A DNA stretch of 64,000 nt from Billgrantia montanilacus (GTDB taxonomy: Bacteria; Pseudomonadota; Gammaproteobacteria; Pseudomonadales; Halomonadaceae): the NCBI RefSeq assembly GCF_003336675.1, contig NZ_QPII01000004.1:124001-188000 (forward strand), given 5' to 3'. This document shows positions 8,082-16,389 of the stretch, piece after piece. A program made the position numbers and the translations under genes. Below the pieces are notes generated by a model, which saw only the letters and a program-made list of their open reading frames with translations, was not told where the DNA came from and did not search any database. The first letter of the stretch is position 1. The number at the start of each line of letters is the position of its first letter.

Positions 8082-9971
8082 ATGTTCCGTTTTTTTGAAA
8101 CCCTGGTGAACCCTTACCCGGAGGGTAAGCCCGAGACACCCCCGAAAGGCCTCTTGGCCTTCATCCTGCATTTTTCGCGGCCGGTACTGCCGCTGCTGAT
8201 CCTGATGTCGCTGCTCACGGCAATGGTATCGGCCGCCGAGGTGCTGTTCTTCAGCTACCTGGGCGAGCTGGTGGATTGGCTCTCGGATGCCGGGCGTGAG
8301 GGATTCTTCGACGAGTACGGCTGGCGGATGGGTGCCATGGCGGCTCTGGTGGTGATCGGACTGCCGTTGCTGGTGTTGCTGCAGTCCCTGCTGACGCACC
8401 AGGCGATCTTCGGCAACTATCCGATGATCGGCCGCTGGTTGGCCCATCGCCACATGCTCGGCCAGAGCATGGCATTTTATCAGGACGAGTTTGCCGGGCG
8501 CGTCTCGCAGAAGGTCATGCAGACGGCGCTCGCCATCCGCGAGACGGTGATGAAGCTGCTGGGCCTGCTGGTCTATGTGGTCGTCTACTTTGGCGGTGCG
8601 ATGCTGCTGATGGGTAATGCAGAGCCCTGGCTGATGTTGCCGCTGGTGGCCTGGCTGGTGGGATACATCGCGATCATGTGGATTTTCGTGCCGCGGCTGC
8701 GCCGGGTTTCCATGGAACAGGCCGATGCCCGGGCTCGCATGACCGGCCGTATCGTCGACAGCTACAGCAATATCCAGACCATCAAGCTGTTCGCCGATAC
8801 CCGGCGCGAGCAGGCCTATGCCCGCGATGCCATGGAAGGCTTCATGGTCACGGTGCATCGCCAGATGCGCCTGGCGACGCTGCTGTCGGTGAGCTTGACG
8901 CTGCTTAACTCGCTGCTGCTGACGAGCGTCGCGGCCATGGCCATCGGTGCCTGGTACTTCCAGGCCATTTCGCTGGGTGCCATCGCCGTGGCCATTGCCC
9001 TGGTGATGCGAATTCGCTTCATGTCCGACTGGATCCTGTGGGAGGTGGCCGGCCTGTTCGAGAACATCGGCACGGTGCAGGACGGCATCAACACCATCGC
9101 CCGGGAGCCGGCGGTGAGGGACTTGCCCGGCGCCGCCACGCTCAGCGTGCCACGCGGAGAGATCCGCTTCGATGCGCTGCAGTTCGGCTATGAGCGGCCC
9201 GATGGTGAAGGTGTCCGGGTCTTCGATGGCATGAGCTTGTCCATTGCCCCGGGCGAGCGGGTCGGCGTCATCGGGCGTTCCGGGGCGGGCAAGTCGACGC
9301 TGGCCAATCTGCTGCTGCGCTTCTATGACCTGGAGGGCGGCCGAATTGTCATCGATGGCCAGGACATTGCCGAAGTCACCCAGGAATCGCTGCGACGCCA
9401 GATCGGCATGGTCACCCAGGATACCTCGCTGTTGCATCGCTCGGTGCGTGACAACATCCGTTACGGCAGCCCTCATGCCACAGAGGCCCAGGTCGAGGAG
9501 GCGGTGCGTCGTGCCCATGCCGATAGCTTCATCGATGACCTGGTGGATCTCAAGGGACGGCGTGGCTTGGATGCGCATGTCGGCGAGCGTGGCGTGAAGC
9601 TTTCCGGTGGCCAGCGCCAGCGTATCGCCATCGCCCGGGTACTGCTCAAGAATGCGCCGATCCTGGTGCTCGACGAGGCCACGTCGGCGCTCGATTCCGA
9701 AGTCGAGGCGGCGATCCAGGAGCAGCTCTACACCTTGATGGAGGGCAAGACGGTGATCGCCATTGCACACCGACTGTCGACCATCGCCATGCTCGATCGA
9801 CTCGTGGTAATCGACGAGGGGCGCATCGTCGAGAGTGGGACCCATCAGGAACTCCTGACTCGCGATGGCCTTTACGCCGCGCTGTGGCATCGCCAGTCCG
9901 GCGGATTCCTGGGGCTCGACATCAATGGTGACGCGGTGTCGCCGGGCACGCCCGCCCAGGCCGAGTCGTAG
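8082..9971 (+). CDS. ABC exporter, fused membrane and ATPase domains
   Basis: A 629-residue half-transporter: a six-helix membrane domain (about residues 25-345), then an ATPase domain with Walker A GRSGAGKST near 397, signature LSGGQRQR near 507, Walker B ILVLDEATS near 527 and a His switch (IAHRLS). This is the ABCB/MsbA-like exporter class, which works as a homodimer in the inner membrane. Upstream in-frame ATGs at 8022 and 8070 exist, but the promoter position and family N-terminus favour 8082. Control by SoxR is inferred from the box in front and suggests export of redox-active compounds. The RidA gene follows 33 bp later. Confidence 0.9.
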   Translation: MFRFFETLVNPYPEGKPETPPKGLLAFILHFSRPVLPLLILMSLLTAMVSAAEVLFFSYLGELVDWLSDAGREGFFDEYGWRMGAMAALVVIGLPLLVLLQSLLTHQAIFGNYPMIGRWLAHRHMLGQSMAFYQDEFAGRVSQKVMQTALAIRETVMKLLGLLVYVVVYFGGAMLLMGNAEPWLMLPLVAWLVGYIAIMWIFVPRLRRVSMEQADARARMTGRIVDSYSNIQTIKLFADTRREQAYARDAMEGFMVTVHRQMRLATLLSVSLTLLNSLLLTSVAAMAIGAWYFQAISLGAIAVAIALVMRIRFMSDWILWEVAGLFENIGTVQDGINTIAREPAVRDLPGAATLSVPRGEIRFDALQFGYERPDGEGVRVFDGMSLSIAPGERVGVIGRSGAGKSTLANLLLRFYDLEGGRIVIDGQDIAEVTQESLRRQIGMVTQDTSLLHRSVRDNIRYGSPHATEAQVEEAVRRAHADSFIDDLVDLKGRRGLDAHVGERGVKLSGGQRQRIAIARVLLKNAPILVLDEATSALDSEVEAAIQEQLYTLMEGKTVIAIAHRLSTIAMLDRLVVIDEGRIVESGTHQELLTRDGLYAALWHRQSGGFLGLDINGDAVSPGTPAQAES

Positions 9972-10004
9972 GCGTTTTCAGTAATGGATGACAAGGAGGC
10001 CAGC

Positions 10005-10454
10005 ATGAGCCAGATCCAACGTGAAGCCATCAATCCGCGAGGGGTGCCCAACACCCTGCAGTACGGTTTCAGTCAAGCTGTCTTGGTCAAGGGAGGCTAT
10101 CGCGTTCACCTTTCGGGACAGGTCGGCGTCGATACCCATGAATGTCTGGTCGGTCCCGATCTCGAGGGTCAGACCTTTGCTGCGCTGGACAACATTGCGG
10201 CGATTCTCGGCACCTTGGGCGGCGATCTCTCGGATGTGGTGATGTTGCGAATCTATATCGCCGAACCTGCCCGCTACGATCAGGAGGACGTGATGCGGGC
10301 GCTGCTTTCACGTTTCCCCAAGTCTCCGCCAGCAACATCCTGGCTGATCGTCAGCGGGCTCTCCGAGCCGGAGTGGCTGATAGAAATCGAGGCTGAAGCG
10401 GTATTGCCGGAAGAGGCCATGGGGCTGCGCCCGGTGCAGGCCTGGGCTGGTTGA
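10005..10454 (+). CDS. RidA/YjgF family protein
   Basis: A 149-residue RidA-fold protein with AAGGAGG 5 nt before the ATG. Features include VHLSGQVGVD, the repeated beta-alpha pattern and an LRIYIAE strand. Canonical RidA proteins deaminate reactive enamine/imine intermediates, but this one is longer than the usual 125-130 residues and lacks a clear C-terminal E of the IEIEAVA motif context (reads IEIEAEAVLP), so it may belong to a divergent subgroup. It sits directly behind the ABC exporter and may share its transcript. Confidence 0.82.
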   Translation: MSQIQREAINPRGVPNTLQYGFSQAVLVKGGYRVHLSGQVGVDTHECLVGPDLEGQTFAALDNIAAILGTLGGDLSDVVMLRIYIAEPARYDQEDVMRALLSRFPKSPPATSWLIVSGLSEPEWLIEIEAEAVLPEEAMGLRPVQAWAG

Positions 10455-10482
10455 GCGGGGCCGCTGCGAGCAAGCCTGCCGT

Positions 10483-11457
10483 TCACGCGGGTTCGTCGAG
10501 CGCTTCGGCAATAGCGACGGGGGCGGCTGGCTGCCACGGCTCGTGCGACGACAGGTGCTCGATTCGCATGCTCTCGACCACGAAATCGACGAAGGTGCGA
10601 ACCTTGGGTGAGATGAGCTGCCCGCCGGGAAAGACCGCATTCAGCTCCACCTCGGGACCTTCCCAGCCGTCCAGGATGCGCCGTGGCCGCGTGGCTTCCG
10701 CGCCAAGGCAGACGACAAACTCGTTGGCGAGCATGATGCCCTGACCGTCTTCGAGCATGCCGCGCAGGGCAAAGGGGTCATTGGCGATGGCCACCGGGTC
10801 GACTTCCACCTCGACGGTCTCCTGGCTCGCGCTATTGTGCAGTTGCCAGACGTGGCGTTGGCCGCGTTGGTCCATGGCCTTGGCCAGGACCGGGTGGGAG
10901 GCCAGGTCCGACGGCCCTTGAGGTTCGCCATGACGAGCGAGGTAGGTCTCGCTGGCATAGACGAAAGAGCGAAAGCGGGCCAGGGGACGTGCCACCAGGC
11001 TGGAGTCGGGCAGGGTGCCGACCCGCAGCGCGACGTCGATCTGGTTGGCGACCAGGTCTAGGCGCTCGTTGGAGAGCACCAGTTCGATGCGCACCTGGGG
11101 GTGCAACTGGCGAAAATCCCGTATCAGGACCGAAGTGAACTCGGTGCACATGGTGAAGGGCGCGGTGACCCTGAGCCAGCCGCGGGGGCTCTCCTCGAGG
11201 TGGTGCACCGCTTTTTCCGCCTCGCCCAGGTCGCGGGCGATGCGATTGCAGTAATCGAAATAGATGGCACCGGCCTCGGTCAGGCTCAGGTTGCGAGTGG
11301 TGCGGTTCAGTAGTCGGGCACCGAGGCGCCGCTCCAGGTCTTGTACCTTGCGACTGACTGTCGTCTTTCCAAGACGAAGTTGCTTGGCAGCGGCGCTGAA
11401 GCTGCCTTGTTCGACGACCTTGGCAAAGATCAGGGCGTCGTTGAGGTCTTGCAGCAT
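10483..11457 (-). CDS. LysR family transcriptional regulator
   Basis: A 324-residue regulator. The start at 11457 (MLQDLNDALIF) places the helix-turn-helix (FSAAAKQLRLGKTTVSRKV) at the normal position, followed by a periplasmic-binding-like effector domain. It belongs to the large DmlR/LrhA-like group. It is divergent from the RND efflux operon across 451 bp, an arrangement usual for local regulators, so activation or repression of that pump is a reasonable inference. A palindromic repeat element (A1) sits in the shared intergenic region. Confidence 0.85.
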   Translation of the reverse strand: MLQDLNDALIFAKVVEQGSFSAAAKQLRLGKTTVSRKVQDLERRLGARLLNRTTRNLSLTEAGAIYFDYCNRIARDLGEAEKAVHHLEESPRGWLRVTAPFTMCTEFTSVLIRDFRQLHPQVRIELVLSNERLDLVANQIDVALRVGTLPDSSLVARPLARFRSFVYASETYLARHGEPQGPSDLASHPVLAKAMDQRGQRHVWQLHNSASQETVEVEVDPVAIANDPFALRGMLEDGQGIMLANEFVVCLGAEATRPRRILDGWEGPEVELNAVFPGGQLISPKVRTFVDFVVESMRIEHLSSHEPWQPAAPVAIAEALDEPA

Positions 11458-11620
11458 GGGTCGTTGTCCTGTGCCGTGCATGCAATGTAAGGGGGACACT
11501 GCGGGAAGAAGGGCGAGAACGGCTGCACGGTAACTGTCCCGCCAACGGGACAGTATTTCCCTGTCGGCCCGACTAATCAAGTGACTGGTAACACTATATC
11601 GTGGCGTTTGGCAAAGTTTG

Positions 11621-11763
11621 GGAAACACTGCATAAATGTCTGCGCGTGCGAATCACTGCGTTGCGCGGTGCTCGAAATCCTCACCTATACCCCATAGGCT
11701 CCGGTTTCTGTGCTCCGTGCGCCTTGTGCTTCATCCCCGCTCGCCGATTTATTCAGCGCTTCC
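11621..11763. repeat. Palindromic intergenic element A, copy 1 (short form)
   Basis: A 143-bp element related to 53437-53660. Ends are inverted: GGAAACACTGCATAAAT on the left and the complement GGAAGCGCTGAATAAAT on the right. An internal hairpin CCTAT-ACCCC-ATAGG occurs near the middle. Segments such as CTGCGTTGCGCGGTGCT are nearly identical in both copies. Base changes between copies keep the stems paired. It lacks the hairpin-rich insert of copy 2. It lies between the divergent LysR and RND operons. Confidence 0.75.
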
Positions 11764-11908
11764 TTTGTAGTTGTCGATTAATAACGCCGGCAAACGATAT
11801 TAATAGCGTTAGGAAAAAAGAGTTAAGAAAAATGAGTCGATGCGAATGCAATACCGGCCGGGGCTGATAACGACTCTGCAAATTGCTACTTGGTATTGGG
11901 AGGAAAAA

Positions 11909-13120
11909 ATGAACGTCCACAAGATGTTCGGGAGTCGAGGGAGTCGGCAAACGCTCATGGTTATCGCCATGGTCGCCGGATTCTTCATGCTGACGGGGTG
12001 CGAAAGCCAGGCCGATACTCAGGACGGCGCCGAGCAGGGGCCGCCGCCGCCCCAGGTCAGCGTGGCCCAGGTGCTGGTCGAGAACGTGGAGCTGTGGGAC
12101 GAGTTCACCGGCCGAATCGAGGCGGTGGAAACGGTTGATCTACGCCCCCGCGTATCGGGCTACATCGACAGCATTCACTACACCGAAGGCCAGGAGGTCG
12201 AAAAAGGGGACGTGCTGTTCGCCATCGACCCACGCCCCTATCGCGCCGAGCTTGAGCGGGCCGAAGCCGAATTGCAGCGGGCCCGAGCTCGAGCCGAACT
12301 GTCACGCAGCGAGGCCGCCCGGGCCGAGGCGCTGGCGCAGAGCCGTTCGATCTCGCGCGAGGAACTGGACCAGCGGCGCTCGGCGGCCGCCACGGCGGAG
12401 GCAGACATCCTGGCCGCTCAGGCCAGCGTCGAGACGGCCAGGCTCAACATGGAATTCACCGAGGTGCGCGCCCCCATCGGTGGGCGTACGGGGCGGGCGC
12501 TGGTCACGCCGGGCAACCTCGTTTCCGAGGCCACGCCGTTGACCCGCATCGTTGCCCTGGATCGGGTCCACGTGCATTTCCACAGCGACGAGCGGGCCTA
12601 TCTGCGCTATGAGGCCATGTCGCGCAACGGCGAACGCGAGAATTTTCGCGGCTCAAGCTTCCCAGTACGCGTCGGCCTGGCCAATGACGAGGGCTACCCC
12701 TACCGCGGTGAGGTCGACTTCGTCGACAACCACCTCGATGCCGAGGCCGGCACCATCCTCACCCGTGCCGTTCTCGACAACAGCGAGGGCCGTTTCGCCC
12801 CCGGCATGTACGCCCGCGTACAGCTGCTGGCGGGCAGCGCCGAGGATACGCTGCTGATCGACGACAAGGCGGTGCTCACCGACCAGGATCGCAAGTACGT
12901 CTACGTGGTCGACGGCGAGGGCCGGGCCATGCGGCGTGACGTGCAGCTCGGGCGTATGGTCGACGGCCTGCGGGTGGTCGCCGACGGTCTCGAGCCGTCA
13001 GACCAGGTGGTGGTAAGCGGTGCCCAGCGGATCTTCTTCCCCGGCATGCCGGTGGCGGCGGAGAGCGTCGACATGCGCGGGCCAGGTGTGGCTTCCGGCG
13101 AGTACGCTGCGATGCGCTGA
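11909..13120 (+). CDS. RND efflux periplasmic adaptor (membrane fusion) lipoprotein
   Basis: A 403-residue protein with GGGAGG just before the ATG at 11909. A signal peptide with lipobox LTGC gives lipidated Cys31. The adaptor order is visible: a lipoyl half-motif (VSGYIDSIHYTEGQEVEKGD), an alpha-hairpin rich in Ala/Glu/Arg (about 100-185), the second lipoyl half (FTEVRAPIGGRTGR), a beta-barrel and a membrane-proximal domain. It bridges the permease and the outer-membrane channel, resembling MexE/AcrA adaptors. It is first in a three-gene operon and is divergent from a LysR regulator. Confidence 0.92.
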   Translation: MNVHKMFGSRGSRQTLMVIAMVAGFFMLTGCESQADTQDGAEQGPPPPQVSVAQVLVENVELWDEFTGRIEAVETVDLRPRVSGYIDSIHYTEGQEVEKGDVLFAIDPRPYRAELERAEAELQRARARAELSRSEAARAEALAQSRSISREELDQRRSAAATAEADILAAQASVETARLNMEFTEVRAPIGGRTGRALVTPGNLVSEATPLTRIVALDRVHVHFHSDERAYLRYEAMSRNGERENFRGSSFPVRVGLANDEGYPYRGEVDFVDNHLDAEAGTILTRAVLDNSEGRFAPGMYARVQLLAGSAEDTLLIDDKAVLTDQDRKYVYVVDGEGRAMRRDVQLGRMVDGLRVVADGLEPSDQVVVSGAQRIFFPGMPVAAESVDMRGPGVASGEYAAMR

Positions 13121-13176
13121 GTCGACGCGCCGGAGCCTTACGACTCCAGATAACCATAACCCCTGAATGACGTTTC

Positions 13177-13199
13177 GGGGCGGGCGACCTGCCCGCCCC
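13177..13199 (+). promoter_or_regulatory. Strong hairpin between the adaptor and permease genes
   Basis: GGGGCGGGC-GACCT-GCCCGCCCC is a perfect 9-bp all-GC stem with a 5-nt loop. It ends 2 nt before the GAAGGGAG ribosome site of the RND permease and has no T-run. It could set the ratio of adaptor to permease by mRNA processing or by limiting read-through or translation. Confidence 0.6.
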
Positions 13200-13215
13200 G
13201 GAAGGGAGTCTTGTC

Positions 13216-16200
13216 ATGAATTTCGCCAAGTTCTTCGTCGACCGGCCGATCTTTGCCGCGGTGCTGTCGATCCTGATTTTTATCGCCGGCGCCATCACCA
13301 TTCCGCTGCTGCCGGTCAGCGAATACCCCGACGTGGTGCCGCCCACCGTGCAGGTGCGCGCGGTCTATCCCGGCGCCAACCCCAGCGAGATTGCCGACAC
13401 GGTGGCCACGCCACTGGAGGAGGCGATCACCGGGGTCGAGAACCTGATGTACATGAAGTCGGTGGCCGGCTCCGACGGGGTGCTGGCGATGACGCTGACC
13501 TTCCGCCCCGGCACCGACCCCGACGAGGCCCAGGTCCAGGTACAGAACCGGGTCAGCCAGGCGCTGGCGAGGCTGCCCGAGGCGGTGCGCCGGCAGGGGG
13601 TGACCACCGACAAACAATCGCCCGACCTGACCATGGTGCCGCAGTTGATCTCGCCCGACGGCCGTTACGACAGCACTTACCTGCGCAACTACGCGGCGCT
13701 GCACGTGCGTGACGAGCTGGCGCGGCTGCCCGGCGTGGGCCAGGCGATGCTGTTCGGCGCCGGGGACTATGCCATGCGGGTATGGATCGACCCTGACCGT
13801 GCCGCCGCCCGCGGGCTTACGGCCGGCGACATCATCGCCGCGATCCGCGAGCAGAACGTGCAGGTCTCGGCCGGCCAGCTGGGCGCGCCGCCGACCCCAA
13901 CCACATCGGACTTCCTCATCTCGATCAACGCCCAGGGCCGCCTCACTACCGAGGAGGAGTTCGGCAACATCGTGGTCAGGGCCGGCAGCGACGGCCAGAT
14001 CACTTATCTTTCGGACGTGGCACGCATCGAGCTCGGCGCCGCCGAGTATTCGCTGCGCGCGCTGCTCGACAACCAGCAGGCGGTGGCCATCGGTATCTTC
14101 CAGGCCCCCGGCTCCAACGCCATCGCGCTCTCCGATGCGGTGCGCGAAAAAATGGACGAGTTGTCGGCGCGTTTCCCCGAGGGTGTGGAGCACACCATCG
14201 TCTACGACCCCACGGTGTTCGTGCGCGATTCGATCAAGTCTGTGATCAAGACCCTGCTCGAGGCGGTGCTGCTGGTGGTATTGGTGGTGACACTGTTCCT
14301 GCAGACCTGGCGCGCCTCGGTGATTCCGCTGCTGGCGGTACCGGTGTCGATCGTCGGCACCTTCGCCGTGCTCCACCTGCTGGGTTTCTCGATCAATACC
14401 CTCACCCTGTTCGGCCTGGTGCTGGCAATCGGCATCGTCGTCGACGACGCCATCGTGGTGGTGGAAAACGTCGAGCGCAACATCGAGGAGGGGCTGGCCC
14501 CGCTGGCGGCGGCCCATCAGGCCATGCGCGAGGTGAGCGGGCCGATCATCGCCATCTCGGTGGTGCTGTGCGCGGTATTCGTGCCGATGGCCTTCCTCGA
14601 AGGTGTCACCGGCCAGTTCTACCGCCAGTTCGCGGTGACCATTGCCATCTCCACGGTGATCTCGGCGATCAACTCGCTGACTCTGTCCCCGGCGCTCGCC
14701 GCGCTGCTGCTCAAGCCCCACGATGCGCCCAAGGACCGCCTGTCGCGGCTGATCGACTTCCTGTTCGGCTGGCTGTTCCGTCCCTTCAACCGCTTCTTCA
14801 ATGCCAGCTCCAGGGGCTACCAGGGCGGTGTGGCGCGCAGTCTGCGCCGGCGCGGCGCGGTGTTCGCCGTCTATGCGCTCCTGCTGGCGGGCACCGGTGT
14901 GATGTTCCAGATGGTGCCGGGCGGCTTCATCCCCACCCAGGACAAGATGTACCTGATCGGCGGGGCCAAGCTGCCGGAAGGCGCCTCGCTCGACCGCACC
15001 GAGGCGGTGATCCGACGCATGACCGAGCTGGCGCTGGAAACCGAAGGCGTGACCTCGGCGGTGGCCTTCCCCGGTCTCAACCCGCTGCAGTTCACCAATA
15101 CGCCCAACACCGGCACGGTGTTCTTCGGCCTCGATCCGTTCGAATCCCGCTCGCGCAGCGCCGATGAGATCGTCGCCGAGCTCAACGGCAAGCTCGGTAC
15201 CCTGCAGGAGGCGTTCAGCTTCGCCTTCACCCCGCCGGCCATCCTCGGCATAGGCTCGGGCTCGGGCTTCTCGCTATTCATCCAGGACCGCGCCGGGCTG
15301 GGCTACGGCGAACTGCAGCAGGCCGTCGATGGCTTCAGCGGCGCGCTGATGCAGGCGCCGGGCATGGGCTACCCGATCACTTCCTACCAGTCCAACGTGC
15401 CGCAGCTCGACCTGCACGTCGACCGGGTCAAGGCGAAGACCCAGGGCGTGGCGCTGACCGACCTGTTCGAGACGTTGCAGGTCTACCTGGGCTCGGTCTA
15501 CGTCAACGACTTCAACCGCTTCGGCCGTACCTGGCAGGTGATGGCCCAGGCCGACGGCGACTACCGCATGGACGTGGAGAACATCGAGCGCTTGCGCACC
15601 CGCAACGCCTACGGCGAGATGGTGCCGATCGGCAGCATGATCCGCATCGACCAGACCTTCGGCCCCGACCCGGTGATCCGCTACAACGGCTACCCGGCGG
15701 CGGACCTGATGGGCGAGGCCGACCCACGGATGCTCTCGTCGAGCCAGGCGATCGAGGTGGTCGAGCAGCTCGCCCCGGCGGTGCTGCCCGCCGGCATGTC
15801 CTTCGAGTGGACCGACCTGAGCTTCCAGCAGGTCAACCAGGGCGGGGCGGCACTGGTGGTGTTCCCGCTCGCCATCCTGCTGGTGTTCCTGGCGCTGGCC
15901 GCGCTCTACGAGAGCTGGACGCTGCCGCTGGCGGTGATCCTGATCGTGCCGATGTGCATGCTCTCGGCGCTGATCGGCGTGAAGCTCACGGGCGGGGACA
16001 ACAACATCTTCGTCCAGGTGGGCCTGGTGGTGCTGATCGGCCTGGCGTGCAAGAACGCCATCCTGATCGTCGAGTTCGCCCGGGAGCTGGAGATGCAAGG
16101 CAGGAGCATCGTCGAGGCGGCCCTGGAAGCCTGTCGCCTGCGCCTGCGACCGATCATCATGACCTCGATCACCTTCACCGCTGCGGTGGTGCCGCTGATG

Positions 16201-16389
16201 CTGGCCGGCGGCGCCGGTGCCGAGGTGCGCCAGGCGCTGGGCACGGCGGTATTCGCCGGCATGATCGGCGTGACCCTGTTCGGCCTGTTCCTGACCCCGG
16301 TGTTCTACGTCGCCCTGCGCAAGCTGGTGTCGCGCGGGGAGGCCCAGCCCCTTGAAGCGTTGTCCACGGAGGGCTCCTCCCATGCATAA
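13216..16389 (+). CDS. RND multidrug efflux permease (HAE1 type)
   Basis: A 1057-residue inner-membrane proton/drug antiporter of the AcrB/MexF class. The N-terminus FFVDRPIFAAVLSI is the usual first helix. The proton relay is intact: IVVDDAIVVVEN puts two Asp near 409-410, and KNAILIVEF supplies the Lys near 946. Two large periplasmic loops follow helices 1 and 7. The ribosome site GAAGGGAG lies just after a strong hairpin. The stop overlaps the start of the outer-membrane channel gene by 8 bp, so the three genes form one operon. Substrate range cannot be read from sequence. Confidence 0.95.
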   Translation: MNFAKFFVDRPIFAAVLSILIFIAGAITIPLLPVSEYPDVVPPTVQVRAVYPGANPSEIADTVATPLEEAITGVENLMYMKSVAGSDGVLAMTLTFRPGTDPDEAQVQVQNRVSQALARLPEAVRRQGVTTDKQSPDLTMVPQLISPDGRYDSTYLRNYAALHVRDELARLPGVGQAMLFGAGDYAMRVWIDPDRAAARGLTAGDIIAAIREQNVQVSAGQLGAPPTPTTSDFLISINAQGRLTTEEEFGNIVVRAGSDGQITYLSDVARIELGAAEYSLRALLDNQQAVAIGIFQAPGSNAIALSDAVREKMDELSARFPEGVEHTIVYDPTVFVRDSIKSVIKTLLEAVLLVVLVVTLFLQTWRASVIPLLAVPVSIVGTFAVLHLLGFSINTLTLFGLVLAIGIVVDDAIVVVENVERNIEEGLAPLAAAHQAMREVSGPIIAISVVLCAVFVPMAFLEGVTGQFYRQFAVTIAISTVISAINSLTLSPALAALLLKPHDAPKDRLSRLIDFLFGWLFRPFNRFFNASSRGYQGGVARSLRRRGAVFAVYALLLAGTGVMFQMVPGGFIPTQDKMYLIGGAKLPEGASLDRTEAVIRRMTELALETEGVTSAVAFPGLNPLQFTNTPNTGTVFFGLDPFESRSRSADEIVAELNGKLGTLQEAFSFAFTPPAILGIGSGSGFSLFIQDRAGLGYGELQQAVDGFSGALMQAPGMGYPITSYQSNVPQLDLHVDRVKAKTQGVALTDLFETLQVYLGSVYVNDFNRFGRTWQVMAQADGDYRMDVENIERLRTRNAYGEMVPIGSMIRIDQTFGPDPVIRYNGYPAADLMGEADPRMLSSSQAIEVVEQLAPAVLPAGMSFEWTDLSFQQVNQGGAALVVFPLAILLVFLALAALYESWTLPLAVILIVPMCMLSALIGVKLTGGDNNIFVQVGLVVLIGLACKNAILIVEFARELEMQGRSIVEAALEACRLRLRPIIMTSITFTAAVVPLMLAGGAGAEVRQALGTAVFAGMIGVTLFGLFLTPVFYVALRKLVSRGEAQPLEALSTEGSSHA

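Noticed and set aside
8013..9890. 625-codon open frame antisense to the ABC exporter, and similar long antisense frames over the RND permease
   Set aside because: These are mirror frames produced by high-GC codon bias; they have no ribosome sites, His/Gln/Arg-rich composition and no family features, while the opposite strand encodes clear proteins.
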